From positions 1 through 64,000 of the forward strand of contig JBATQE010000003.1 in NCBI GenBank assembly GCA_049291875.1: a DNA stretch of 64,000 nucleotides, read 5' to 3'. Shown piece after piece: positions 51,073 through 60,167 of this stretch. The notes beneath the pieces were generated by a model, which worked only from the letters and a program-made list of their open reading frames with translations, ran no database searches and was not told where the DNA came from. The translations under genes were made by a program, and so were the position numbers. This DNA comes from CTSOIL-112 sp049291875. Its GTDB lineage: Bacteria; Pseudomonadota; Gammaproteobacteria; Burkholderiales; Burkholderiaceae. How positions within the stretch are numbered: the first letter of the stretch is position 1; the number at the start of each line of letters is the position of its first letter.

Positions 51073-51675
51073 TTACTTAAGCAAAAACCATATATTTGCC
51101 AAAACAAACCATAATAACGTCGATAATAAAAAAACTCGTTCAAAAATACCAAAAATCATTTTTAAAGGTTTGATCATCGCAAAAATAACCCCGATTAAGG
51201 AAAATTTTGCTGTATTTTTCAAGATACTTAAACCTGCTAATAACCAGTCAGAATCCGAGGTCATCAAAGGTGTTGCATTCGTGATTACCGTATACATAGC
51301 CGCAAATGAAACAATCGCAAAGAGCAGATGCCATTTCCCCTCGGCTGAACTATGTGCAAAACTATCTACTTGTATATCTGTTTTAAAGCCAATTACGCCA
51401 ATGCGCAATATAGGCAGCAATACCATACCGATCAGAACCTCATTAGGAAATACCGGCGAATGACTCATTAAAAACGATACTGCCAAACAAGCCGCCGCCA
51501 CCGTTCCACAATAACCATAACGGCGAAAAAATACAGCCGTCTTACCCACACCATAATTACTCACAGGATCACAAATAATCGACACCGATGAATCAAGCGT
51601 ATGCACCCGAAAAAACATCAACAGCGCAGTAAGATAAAACAATATCGAAAGAACTGAAAACACTTGAACGATCAT
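51073..51675 (-). CDS. DUF998-like multi-pass membrane protein
   Basis: The 200 aa protein has about six hydrophobic helices (MIVQVFSVLSILFYLTALLMFF, YGYCGTVAAACLAVSFLMS, VLIGMVLLPILRIGVIG and others). The motif DPVSNYGVGKTAVFFRRYGYCG resembles DUF998. The function is unknown. The gene is noticeably AT-richer (Ile, Phe, Lys codons ending in A/T) than its neighbours, suggesting acquisition. The ATG at 51675 with GGGGGTTTGAG is preferred to a TTG at 51708. Confidence 0.65.
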   Translation of the reverse strand: MIVQVFSVLSILFYLTALLMFFRVHTLDSSVSIICDPVSNYGVGKTAVFFRRYGYCGTVAAACLAVSFLMSHSPVFPNEVLIGMVLLPILRIGVIGFKTDIQVDSFAHSSAEGKWHLLFAIVSFAAMYTVITNATPLMTSDSDWLLAGLSILKNTAKFSLIGVIFAMIKPLKMIFGIFERVFLLSTLLWFVLANIWFLLK

Positions 51676-51708
51676 CTCAAACCCCCAGTCAATCTTTTTT
51701 CCGAACAA

Positions 51709-52065
51709 TGCATTTTCCTACTGCTTTGTTGCGGTTTTGTTCTCAACATCTGTACGATGCTACGTTGATCGCACCTACCACCCACCGATAATCTACACCG
51801 TTCAATACGAAGCTCGATCATTCGTCGCTGTAACGCCAATGAACGCGGTCGCTTCATCGGTCGGTTTGCTGTCTGAGCGTTTGCTTGCAAACGCGAGTTT
51901 CAAACCGACCTGACCAAAGCGTTCATTGCTTTGCGTTACCGCGAACTTGACCTTTTTGGTTACTTTTTAGGTCAAGCTAAAAAGTAACCGCCTCGCGGCG
52001 GAGAGCGAAATACTTAATAAACATTCCTAAACCCGCGATTCGCTACGCTCATGGCGGGCTACGCG
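51709..52065. repeat. Palindrome-rich intergenic region
   Basis: No gene is seen. A nested imperfect palindrome at 51830-51939 pairs GTAACGC with GCGTTAC, AATGAACGC with GCGTTCATT, GGTCGGTTTG with CAAACCGACC, and GCGTTTGC with GCAAACGC. A second hairpin with arms GGTTACTTTTTAG and CTAAAAAGTAACC (51958-51989) follows directly, then CCGCC/GGCGG. The GGTTACTTTTT hairpin resembles dispersed repeats of other proteobacteria. It separates the DUF998 gene from the DinB gene. Confidence 0.6.
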
Positions 52066-52554
52066 CTACACATCTTTTAAAAACACAGGCATATCTGTGG
52101 TTGGCGGTGACACGTTCATGTGATACAACATATCCGCCACATGCCCGCGATGATAAGTCGCATGATTGACCACATGCAGAATCATATCGCCTCGCGTCAT
52201 CTCTCCCTGACCGCCACCAATGAACTCAAATATCACATTTTCAGTCAATTGTTCCGAAGTAATTGTGTTCGCATAATCCATAAACCATTGGTTCATGGCT
52301 TTTTGCTGTGTGAACAACACTTCAATACTCGGATGTTGCTCAGGATTACGGCTATTCAATCCGTGAGGTATTCCCAGCAAGTGACTCTGCCAAACATAAT
52401 CCATCAAATACACATGGTTCAGAGTACGAATTAAGTTACCAAAAACAATCGGTTGTGGCTGAATGAGCTGCTCATGTGTCAAAGTTAAAACCTTGGTAAA
52501 CAGCAACTCATCCGCCCATGCTTTGTATCGCGTTAAGGTTTGATAAACGCCCAT
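52066..52554 (-). CDS. DinB/YfiT-family putative metal-dependent protein
   Basis: This 162 aa four-helix-bundle protein shows the three-His metal site of the DinB superfamily: His47 in RTLNHVYLMDYVWQ, and the pair in HVVNHATYHRGHVADML. In the family, such proteins bind Zn or Ni and some are thiol-dependent transferases or damage-induced proteins; the specific role here is unknown. It starts 6 bp after the aminotransferase stop, so the two form an operon. Confidence 0.85.
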   Translation of the reverse strand: MGVYQTLTRYKAWADELLFTKVLTLTHEQLIQPQPIVFGNLIRTLNHVYLMDYVWQSHLLGIPHGLNSRNPEQHPSIEVLFTQQKAMNQWFMDYANTITSEQLTENVIFEFIGGGQGEMTRGDMILHVVNHATYHRGHVADMLYHMNVSPPTTDMPVFLKDV

Positions 52555-52560
52555 GCCCGA

Positions 52561-53733
52561 TTACCCACCAAAAACTTCCCCTAACACCTTCACCCCCGCA
52601 CGAATCTTCTCTTCCGGCACAGTGACGAACGCGAGTCGCAGGGTATTGCGCACCGGTTCGTTGGCATAGAACGGTGTGCCCGGCACGTAGGCGATATTGC
52701 GCTCCAGTGCTTTTTTCAGCATTTCCTCAGCATCCATGCCTTCCGGCAATTCGAGCCAGAGGAACATCCCACCCGCCGGTTGATTCCATTTCACGCCCGC
52801 CGGCATGTGTTCGTCCAGCGCGCTGAGCATGGCTTGCGCCTGCGTGTGGTACATGCTGCGAATGGTCGGGATGTGTTCGTTGAGGAAACCGTCTTTGACC
52901 ACTTCGTACACGGCGCGTTGGGTCAGTGTGGCGGTGTGTAGGTCGGTCGCTTGTTTGACCTGTTCAAATTTGCGCGCGATTTCTTCGGGTGCAACGATGT
53001 AGCCCAGACGCAGCCCCGGCGCGAGGATTTTGGAGAATGAGCCCATCTGGATCACGCGTTCAGGCATGCGTGAGAGTAGTGATGGCGGTGGCGCGCTGGT
53101 GTACCACAATTCGCCATATGGATCGTCTTCGATCACCAACAGATTGAGTTCGCGCGCTTTGGCAACGAGCGCTTGACGACGCGCTTCGGTCATCAGGCGG
53201 CCGGTCGGGTTTTGGAAATTGGGCAAGGCGTAGAGGAATTTCGCGCCCTGTGCATGCTCGGCGGTGATTTGCTCGGCATCCAATCCGTCTTCATCCGACG
53301 GCAAGGAGACGTATTTCGGGAAAAACAGATCAAATGCTTGCAAGGCACCGAGGTAGGTTGGTGCTTCGACCAGAACTTTATCGCCTTCGTTGATGAATAC
53401 TTTGCCAATCAAATCCAGCGCCTGCTGGGAGCCGGACACGATGATGACTTGTTCGGGTTTGATGGCTGTGCCACTTTTGGATTTTTCCACCGCGACCCAT
53501 TCGCGCAGGGGCGCGTAGCCGTCGGTGGTGGAGTATTGCAAGGCGGCTTGCGGTGTTTCAGCCAATACTTTTTCAAATGCTTTTTTCAATTGCGCCACGG
53601 GAAAGCTGGCATCCGAGGGCAAGCCACCTGCAAAGGAGATGACTTCGGGGCGTGCGGTGACTTTGAGAATTTCACGAATCACGGAGCTTTTGATGGCAGT
53701 GGCACGGCTTGAAAAGAGGTTTTGAAATGACAT
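52561..53733 (-). CDS. PLP-dependent class I/II aminotransferase (2-aminoadipate/LysN-like)
   Basis: This 390 aa fold-type I aminotransferase has VISFAGGLPSDASFPVAQL, LQYSTTDGYAPLREWVA, IVSGSQQALDLIGKVF, EAPTYLGALQAF and ALPNFQNPTGRLMT. The PLP site is LVIEDDPYGELWY with the Schiff-base Lys in MGSFSKILAPGLRLGYI. It resembles MocR-associated and 2-aminoadipate/valine-pyruvate aminotransferases; the substrate is not fixed. AAGG precedes the ATG. A palindrome lies in its upstream region. Confidence 0.9.
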   Translation of the reverse strand: MSFQNLFSSRATAIKSSVIREILKVTARPEVISFAGGLPSDASFPVAQLKKAFEKVLAETPQAALQYSTTDGYAPLREWVAVEKSKSGTAIKPEQVIIVSGSQQALDLIGKVFINEGDKVLVEAPTYLGALQAFDLFFPKYVSLPSDEDGLDAEQITAEHAQGAKFLYALPNFQNPTGRLMTEARRQALVAKARELNLLVIEDDPYGELWYTSAPPPSLLSRMPERVIQMGSFSKILAPGLRLGYIVAPEEIARKFEQVKQATDLHTATLTQRAVYEVVKDGFLNEHIPTIRSMYHTQAQAMLSALDEHMPAGVKWNQPAGGMFLWLELPEGMDAEEMLKKALERNIAYVPGTPFYANEPVRNTLRLAFVTVPEEKIRAGVKVLGEVFGG

Positions 53734-53804
53734 GATGTGACCTTTGGTTTGCTGAGGTTGAGTTTATGATAGTGTGGTAGTGGTATTACTTTAATGCATA
53801 AAAA

Positions 53805-53817
53805 CGGTACAGTACCG
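53805..53817. promoter_or_regulatory. Palindrome upstream of the aminotransferase gene
   Basis: CGGTACAGTACCG is a perfect 6-1-6 inverted repeat, 72 bp before the start codon. ATACAATTT and CTGTATTG repeats lie nearby. It is a candidate operator; GTACC-type half-sites are seen for MocR-type regulators, but this is a weak inference. Confidence 0.35.
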
Positions 53818-53925
53818 ATACAATTTTAAAAACACAGCGCAAACTGTATTGTTTTGCGCGACGGTACGGCTATCGCGGCTATTGGCTGTCTTTTGCCTGC
53901 CGATCAGAGGCGGCGTGACAGTGTC

Positions 53926-55404
53926 TTAAAACAATTTACGTCCGTCTCCGTTGGCCGCGCCGACTTCATCATCCGTAGCGTCAGACGCATCGTCATCCAC
54001 CAAGCCCAGCAGTTTCGCTGCGCTGTCGTGCTCGATTTGCTCCACTTTGCTCAGGGCGCGGTTCATCTGCCGCGTGCGTACCTGCGCACTGTCGATCTCT
54101 TTGGCGGCTTTTTCGAGGCGGTCTTTGGTTTTGGCCAGTACGTCGCCGAATTTACCAAACTCGGTTTTGACCGCGCCGAGCACTTGCCAGACTTCAGAGG
54201 CGCGTTTTTCCATCGCCAGCGTGCGGAATCCCATGTGCAGGCTATTGAGCAATGCGGTCAGCGTCGTCGGCCCCGCGACTACGATGCGGTATTCGCGTTG
54301 TAATTGGTCGAGCAGTCCGGCTTCGCGCGCGACCTCGGCGTACAGCCCTTCGGTCGGCAGGAACATCACGGCGAAATCGGTGGTGTACGGCGGCGCGACG
54401 TATTTTTCGTTGATGGTTTTGGCTTCTAATTTAATCTGGCGGAACAAATCCGCGCGCGCTTTGTCCAGCGCGACTGCGTCGGCCAAGTCCTGCGCCTCTT
54501 GCATGCGCTCGTATTGCTCTTTCGGGAATTTGGCGTCAATCGGCAACCACACCACGTCGTCCAAGTTGTCGCCGCGCCCCGGCAGTTTGATGGCGAATTC
54601 AACCATTTCGTTGCTGTTTGGTACGGTTTTGACGTTCGCGGCGTAGCGATCCGGCGTAAAGACGTTCTCCAGTAAATTGGCCAACTGCATCTCGCCCCAA
54701 GTGCCGCGCGATTTGACGTTGGTCAGCACACGTTTGAGGTCACCCACGCCGACGGCGAGGTTTTGCATTTCGCCCAAGCCGCGATGCACCTGCTCCAGTC
54801 GATCGGACACTTGTTTGAACGATTCGCCCAAGCGCTGCTCCAGCGTGGCGTGCAATTTTTCGTCCACGGTCATGCGCATTTCTTCGAGTTTTTTGGCATT
54901 GTTTTGCTCGATGCTGGTCAGACGCTGTTCGATGTTTTCACGCATGTGGTTCATGCGCCGCTCAGTGGTGTCGTTGAGCTGTTGCAGTTGTTGCACCAAT
55001 TGCGTGGTGGTCTGCGTGAGTTGCTTGAGCAAGGTTTCGCGCGCGTTTTGTGATTCAAGGCTTTGGTTTTCGCGCACGGCTTTGAGTTCGTCGCCCATCA
55101 AACTTTGAACACGAAACAGGTTTTGCCCCAGTTCCTCGCGCTGCTCGCGCGCCAGCACACTGGCGTGTTCGCGCATGGCGGCGGTTTGTTGAGCGCCGTG
55201 TTCGTGCGCTTTGTCAAAACCTGCGTCGAGGTCTTGTGCCAGTTGGCTCAATTGTTGTTGCGCGTGCTGTTGCAGCAGTTTTTGTTCCAACTGTTGCGCG
55301 CGCTGCTGCCCCGTTCGGGTGAATACGAACAGCAACAAAAGCAGCACCAAAGCAAGCAATACGATGCTGACGATCAATAAGGTACCGAGTAAATTCACGT
55401 CCAT
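53926..55404 (-). CDS. rmuC: DNA recombination protein RmuC
   Basis: RmuC is a membrane-anchored protein that limits recombination at inverted repeats. The 492 aa protein has an N-terminal helix (LLGTLLIVSIVLLALVLLLLLFVF) and a long coiled coil (about 40-210, Gln/Glu/Leu-rich). The RmuC nuclease-like domain has VLTNVKSRGTWGEMQLANLLENVFTPDRY, VEFAIKLPGRG, VWLPIDAKFPKEQYERM, FAVMFLPTEGLYAEV, and PTTLTALLNSLHMGFRTLAMEKRASEVW. The ATG at 55404 overlaps the haemoglobin stop as TGATG. Confidence 0.95.
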   Translation of the reverse strand: MDVNLLGTLLIVSIVLLALVLLLLLFVFTRTGQQRAQQLEQKLLQQHAQQQLSQLAQDLDAGFDKAHEHGAQQTAAMREHASVLAREQREELGQNLFRVQSLMGDELKAVRENQSLESQNARETLLKQLTQTTTQLVQQLQQLNDTTERRMNHMRENIEQRLTSIEQNNAKKLEEMRMTVDEKLHATLEQRLGESFKQVSDRLEQVHRGLGEMQNLAVGVGDLKRVLTNVKSRGTWGEMQLANLLENVFTPDRYAANVKTVPNSNEMVEFAIKLPGRGDNLDDVVWLPIDAKFPKEQYERMQEAQDLADAVALDKARADLFRQIKLEAKTINEKYVAPPYTTDFAVMFLPTEGLYAEVAREAGLLDQLQREYRIVVAGPTTLTALLNSLHMGFRTLAMEKRASEVWQVLGAVKTEFGKFGDVLAKTKDRLEKAAKEIDSAQVRTRQMNRALSKVEQIEHDSAAKLLGLVDDDASDATDDEVGAANGDGRKLF

Positions 55405-55931
55405 CACGATTGCGCCTTCGGTGTGATTGCTACGCCATACTGCGCGGATAGCTGGGCGAATTTCGCGCTCAAATCAGGTGGTTTGACGCCCATCATCGGC
55501 ATTTGCGGTTCGCCCTCCACTGCGTCGGGCTGATTGCGCATCCATTCGGCGGTGTTATAAAACGAGTTGATGAGTTTTTGGAACAGCGCTTCGGCTACGT
55601 TGATTTCACGCATCGCCTGCGCCATGCACGCGACCCATTGATCGCGCTCGATTGCGCCGATTTTGAACGGCATGTGGCGCGCGCGCAGACGCGGATGGCC
55701 GTATTGTTCGATATACAGTTGTGGCCCGCCGAGCCAGCCGCTCAAAAACAGGAATAATTTCTCGCGCGTCATCGCCAAACTTTCATGATGCGTGGCGCGC
55801 AGATCGGCGTATTTCGGCTCGATTTCCATCAGGTCGTAAAAACGCTCCACCAGCTCGCGCACGCGCGACTCGCCGCCGAGCAATTCATACGGCGTAGCGG
55901 ACGCATTTTTTGGATTTACAGCTTCAGTCAT
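55404..55931 (-). CDS. Group II truncated haemoglobin
   Basis: This 2-on-2 haemoglobin fold binds O2/NO. It has LGGESRVRELVERFYDLMEIEP, LFLFLSGWLGGPQLYIEQYGHPRLRARHMPFKIG with the proximal His (RARH, about 86), and the group II Trp in IERDQWVACM (Trp99). At 175 aa it carries a ~40-residue C-terminal extension (after NQPDAVEG), rich in Pro and Met. It is coupled to rmuC by overlapping codons, an unusual partnership. It is divergent from the CoA-transferase gene. Confidence 0.9.
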   Translation of the reverse strand: MTEAVNPKNASATPYELLGGESRVRELVERFYDLMEIEPKYADLRATHHESLAMTREKLFLFLSGWLGGPQLYIEQYGHPRLRARHMPFKIGAIERDQWVACMAQAMREINVAEALFQKLINSFYNTAEWMRNQPDAVEGEPQMPMMGVKPPDLSAKFAQLSAQYGVAITPKAQS

Positions 55932-56047
55932 GGACAGGCTCTATTGTTTGCCCCGAATATGGGGGTTTTCATTTACGGATACTCGTGCGATTATAACGCT
56001 TTGCACTGTCTTTGCGCGCATTGTCCATCCTTTGAAAGTCATTATTT

Positions 56048-57193
56048 ATGTCTACCGCCGCTCCGATTGCCCCCCAAACCGCCGCCCTTGCCAATCTCAC
56101 CGTGGTTGATCTGTCGCGCATCCTCGCAGGACCCTTTGCCGCGCAAAATTTGGCGGACATGGGTGCCAAAGTGATCAAAATCGAGCATCCGAATGGCGAC
56201 GACACGCGCCGCTGGGGGCCGCCGTTTGTCGAACGCGACGATGGCTCGAAGGACGCAGCATATTATTTCTGTGCCAATCGCAATAAAACCAATCTGTCAC
56301 TGGACTTTACTCAATCCGCCGATCGCGAGCGTTTAATTGAGCTGATTAAAATCGCCGACATTGTGATCGAAAACTACAAAGTCGGCGGACTGGCGAAATA
56401 TGGTTTGGACTACGCCTCGATTCGCCCGCTCAACCCACGCGTCATTTACTGCTCCATCACCGGTTTTGGGCAAAACGGCCCGTACAAAGACCGTCCGGGC
56501 TACGACGCGCTGATTCAAGCGATGGGTGGGCTGATGAGCATCACCGGCGAAGCCGAGCAAGCCCCGCAAAAAGTCGGCGTCGCCGTCGTTGACCTGATGA
56601 CCGCGATGTACGCCACCACCGCGATTTTGGCTGCGGTCAACCACCGCCATGTCACGGGCGAAGGCCAGCACATCGACCTCGCGCTGTTTGACGTGCAAGC
56701 GGCCATGCTCGCCAACCAAGCGGCCACCTATCTGCTCAGCGGCCAAATCCCCACGCGCCAAGGCAGCGCGCACCCATCCATCGCGCCGTATCAGCCCATG
56801 CGCGTGCAGGACGGCTTTGTCATGCTCGCCGTGGGCAACGACGGCCAGTTTGCCCAACTCTGTCACGCCGCCGGTTTACCCGAACTGGCACAGGATGAAC
56901 GATTTGCCACCAACGCGCAGCGCACGCGCAACCGCAAAGATTTGGAATCGGCGTTAGAACCGGCGATGCTGCAAAAGACCATCGACGAGTGGGTGGCGCT
57001 GGGTGAGCAAAATGGTTTTCCGTGCGGGCCGATCAACAGCATTGACCGCGTGTTTGCCGATCCGCAAATTCGCGCGCGCGATATGGTCGTGCGTACCAGC
57101 GAAGGTTACGATTTGGTCGCCAATCCGATTCGTTTTTCCGCCACGCCGATCACCGAATACCAAAGTCCGGCCAAACTTCAAAAACGTAACTAA
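56048..57193 (+). CDS. CaiB/BaiF-family (class III) CoA-transferase
   Basis: This enzyme moves CoA between carboxylic acids through an aspartyl-CoA intermediate. The 381 aa protein has LTVVDLSRILAGPFAAQNLADMGAKVIKIEHPNGDDTR, NRNKTNLSLDF, ENYKVGGLAKYGLDY, ITGFGQNGPYKDRPGYDALIQAMGGLMSITG, and VGVAVVDLMTAMYAT with the nucleophile Asp182. The specific acids are unknown. It stands alone between divergent haemoglobin and the nucleoside operon. Confidence 0.93.
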   Translation: MSTAAPIAPQTAALANLTVVDLSRILAGPFAAQNLADMGAKVIKIEHPNGDDTRRWGPPFVERDDGSKDAAYYFCANRNKTNLSLDFTQSADRERLIELIKIADIVIENYKVGGLAKYGLDYASIRPLNPRVIYCSITGFGQNGPYKDRPGYDALIQAMGGLMSITGEAEQAPQKVGVAVVDLMTAMYATTAILAAVNHRHVTGEGQHIDLALFDVQAAMLANQAATYLLSGQIPTRQGSAHPSIAPYQPMRVQDGFVMLAVGNDGQFAQLCHAAGLPELAQDERFATNAQRTRNRKDLESALEPAMLQKTIDEWVALGEQNGFPCGPINSIDRVFADPQIRARDMVVRTSEGYDLVANPIRFSATPITEYQSPAKLQKRN

Positions 57194-57362
57194 TTTAACA
57201 AAAAATTCTGAAAATGTTAAAAATACAACAAATCATTTTATGGCGGTTTGCTCACTCTTTGTGCTAAGATAGTCACGCCTTTCTATGGCCTTTTTCATAC
57301 ATTTTTGGGTCATAAAACCGCATCAAAATACACAAAAAACCATAACTCATAGGAGTGTTAGC

Positions 57363-58391
57363 ATGAACAAGAAGCACGTCTGGGCATTAGCAGCCATCAC
57401 CGTATTGACTTTGACTGCGTGTGGCAAAGGAAGCAGCGCCAAACCTGAAGGTGGTGCAGACAAAGCGGCGGCAGGTGGCGCAAGCCCGGCCATCGTATTT
57501 GACAAAGGCGGTAAATTCGACAAATCATTCAATGAATCGGCCTACAACGGCGCAGAAGCATTCAAAAAAGAAACCGGTAAAAACTACATCGACATTCAGT
57601 TGAACGACGAAGCCGAACGCGAAGCCGTATTGCGCAAATTGGCGCAACGCAACGCTGACCCGATTGTGACCATCGGTTTCTCCGGCTCACCCTCTGTTAA
57701 AAAAGTCGCACCTGAATTGCCCAACAGCCATTTCGTCATCGTCGACGACGTGATTGAAGCTCCAAACGTTAAATCCATCACATTCCGTGAAGAAGAAGGC
57801 TCCTTCCTCGTCGGCGCATTGGCCGCGATGAAATCACAAACCGGCTCGGTCGGCTTTGTTGGCGGTATGGACATCCCAGTGATCCGTCGCTTCTCATGCG
57901 GCTATCAACAAGGCGCCAAATACGTTAATCCAAACGTTAAATTCATCGAAAACATCGTCGGCACCACCGGCGAAGCGTGGAACAACCCGACCAAAGGCGG
58001 CGAATTGGCGCGTTCACAATTTGACCGTGGCGTTGACGTAATTTTCGCAGCAGCGGGCGCGACCGGTAACGGCGTGTACCAAGCGGCCAAAGACTCGAAA
58101 AAATATGCCATCGGCGTGGACAGCAACCAAAACTACCTGTTCCCGGGCACCATGTTGACCTCTATGGTCAAACACGTGGACGTAGCGGTTAAAAACGCGT
58201 TCCTCGAAGCCAGCCAAGGCAAATTCAAAGCGGGCGCGCAATCCATCGGTTTGGCTGAAGACGGCATGGGTTGGGCGGATGATGAACACAACAAAGATTT
58301 GATCACAGCGGACATGCGTACCAAAGTCGATCAGATCAAGAAAGACATCATCGCCGGTAAAATCAAAGTGGAAGCCACTTGTAAAAAATAA
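57363..58391 (+). CDS. BMP-family nucleoside ABC transporter substrate-binding lipoprotein
   Basis: This is a periplasmic receptor for purine nucleosides (PnrA/BmpA family). The 342 aa lipoprotein has the lipobox VLTLTAC (Cys20), then AIVFDKGGKFDKSFNESAYNGAEAFKKE and SVGFVGGMDIPVIRRFSCGYQQGAKYVNP. VDVIFAAAGATGNGVYQAAKD and IGVDSNQNYLFPGTMLTSMVKHVDVAV complete the nucleoside pocket signature. AGGAG precedes ATG 57363. A terminator separates it from the ATPase gene, so it can be made in excess over the membrane parts. Confidence 0.92.
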   Translation: MNKKHVWALAAITVLTLTACGKGSSAKPEGGADKAAAGGASPAIVFDKGGKFDKSFNESAYNGAEAFKKETGKNYIDIQLNDEAEREAVLRKLAQRNADPIVTIGFSGSPSVKKVAPELPNSHFVIVDDVIEAPNVKSITFREEEGSFLVGALAAMKSQTGSVGFVGGMDIPVIRRFSCGYQQGAKYVNPNVKFIENIVGTTGEAWNNPTKGGELARSQFDRGVDVIFAAAGATGNGVYQAAKDSKKYAIGVDSNQNYLFPGTMLTSMVKHVDVAVKNAFLEASQGKFKAGAQSIGLAEDGMGWADDEHNKDLITADMRTKVDQIKKDIIAGKIKVEATCKK

Positions 58392-58458
58392 CACCACGCT
58401 TTAACCCAAAGCATTGTCCAATGAATCAAAATTAACACGGACAATGCGCCGTAAAAAC

Positions 58459-58493
58459 GAAAAAACGATGGTGTACAGAGCCATCGTTTTTTC
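58459..58493 (+). terminator. Terminator/attenuator between the BMP receptor and the ABC ATPase genes
   Basis: AAAACGATGG and CCATCGTTTT pair around a 9-nt loop with a T6 tail. It likely lets most transcripts stop after the receptor gene. Confidence 0.85.
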
Positions 58494-58543
58494 AAATAAA
58501 TACAGTGATACAGCAACTTTACCCCTGATTGTTTGGAGCCACT

Positions 58544-60166
58544 ATGTCCGCACAAGCATCACCCAACACAGCCCCATCGACCAGCGCCCCACCTGCGATC
58601 GTCATGCGCGGCATACAAAAGCACTTCGGTCCGGTCTGGGCCAACCGCGACATTGACCTCACGGTTGACAAAGCCAGCATCCACGGCATCATCGGCGAAA
58701 ACGGCGCGGGCAAATCCACGCTCATGTCGGTACTCTACGGCTTTTACCAAGCCGACGGCGGCACCATCGCCATTGACGGCAAAGAAGTCAAAATCGCCAA
58801 CAGTACCCAAGCCATCGCGCTGGGCGTCGGCATGGTACATCAGCACTTCATGCTGGTAGAGCCTCTGTCCGCGCTCGAAAACATCCTGCTCGGCGCCGAA
58901 GACTCATGGTCGTTGGACGCCTCGAAACAAACCGCGCGGCAAAAGCTCAAAGTCATCTCCGAACGCTTCGGCCTGAGCGTGCCGCTGGACGAACCCGTCA
59001 GCGAGTTACCCGTCGGTGTGCAACAGCGCGTCGAGATTCTCAAAGCCCTGTACCGTCAGGCCAACATCCTGATTCTGGACGAGCCAACCGGCGTACTCAC
59101 ACCGCAAGAAGCCGACCAACTGTTTGACGTGCTGCGCGACCTGAAAAGCCAAGGCGTCACCATCCTGATCATCACGCACAAACTGCGTGAAATCATGCAC
59201 ATCACCGACAACGTTTCCATCATGCGCCAAGGCGCGATGGTCGCGCACCGCAAAACCTCAGAGACCAGCGCCGAAGAGCTGGCCGAGCTGATGGTCGGTC
59301 GTCCGGTAGCCAAAGAAGTGGCACGCCAACCGGCCAATGTCGGGCCGACGCGCTTGTCTGCACGCGATTTGAGCTACAAAGACAGCAAAGGCATCACGCG
59401 ATTAGACCAAGTATCACTCGAACTCAAAGCCGGTGAAGTGGTCGGTATCGCCGGTGTCTCGGGCAACGGCCAAACCGAATTGCTCAAAATCCTCTCCGGC
59501 GAAATACGCGCCAATGGGGGCGGCAGCATCACCCTCTGCGGCGATACCGAAGGCAGCACCGTGGAATACAGCCACAAAAGCTACCCCGATCCGGCGCAAC
59601 TGCGCCTCAAAGGTGTCGGCCATGTGCCGGAAGATCGCTTGGGACAAGGTTTGCTGAAAAATTTCACCATGCAAGAGTCCGCCATCTTAGGCTACGACCG
59701 CGAGCCGCGTTTGGGCACGCGTTTTTCCCTGATTCCCAAAAAAGTGAAAGCGCTCACCTTGGAGCTGATTCGCGCCTTTGACGTGCGCCCGAGCTTGCCG
59801 GAAATCCGCTCGGCCAATATGTCCGGCGGTAATCAGCAAAAACTCATCATCGCGCGCGAGATGGAACACCATCCGAAAATCCTGCTGATCGGTCAACCGA
59901 CGCGAGGCGTGGACGTCGGCGCCATCGAATTGATTTACAAAGAAATCATGAAAGCGCGTGACGCCGGCACAGCCATCTTGGTCGTTTCGGTCGAATTGGA
60001 CGAAATTCTCACGCTCTCGGATCGAATTTTGGTCATGAATCAAGGCCGTATCACCGGCGAATTGACTGCCAAAGAGGCTGATCCGCGCACGATCGGTATG
60101 CTGATGGCCAGCAATACGGCGATGCAAAGCAAAACCTCGGCCAAGACCTCGGTACAGAAAGGTTGA
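58544..60166 (+). CDS. Nucleoside ABC transporter, ATP-binding protein (two NBDs)
   Basis: This 540 aa duplicated ATPase is of the sugar/nucleoside importer type. NBD1 has GIIGENGAGKSTLMSVLYGF (51-59 core), the Q-loop MVHQHFMLV, ELPVGVQQRVEILKALY (signature) and LILDEPTGVLTPQE. NBD2 has GVSGNGQTELLKILSG, VPEDRLGQGL, ANMSGGNQQKLIIAREM and LIGQPTRGVDVGA. NBD1 has the degenerate LPVGVQQ signature seen in CUT2-type transporters. The start at ATG 58544 follows TTGGAG. Both permeases follow. Confidence 0.95.
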   Translation: MSAQASPNTAPSTSAPPAIVMRGIQKHFGPVWANRDIDLTVDKASIHGIIGENGAGKSTLMSVLYGFYQADGGTIAIDGKEVKIANSTQAIALGVGMVHQHFMLVEPLSALENILLGAEDSWSLDASKQTARQKLKVISERFGLSVPLDEPVSELPVGVQQRVEILKALYRQANILILDEPTGVLTPQEADQLFDVLRDLKSQGVTILIITHKLREIMHITDNVSIMRQGAMVAHRKTSETSAEELAELMVGRPVAKEVARQPANVGPTRLSARDLSYKDSKGITRLDQVSLELKAGEVVGIAGVSGNGQTELLKILSGEIRANGGGSITLCGDTEGSTVEYSHKSYPDPAQLRLKGVGHVPEDRLGQGLLKNFTMQESAILGYDREPRLGTRFSLIPKKVKALTLELIRAFDVRPSLPEIRSANMSGGNQQKLIIAREMEHHPKILLIGQPTRGVDVGAIELIYKEIMKARDAGTAILVVSVELDEILTLSDRILVMNQGRITGELTAKEADPRTIGMLMASNTAMQSKTSAKTSVQKG

Positions 60167-60167
60167 T

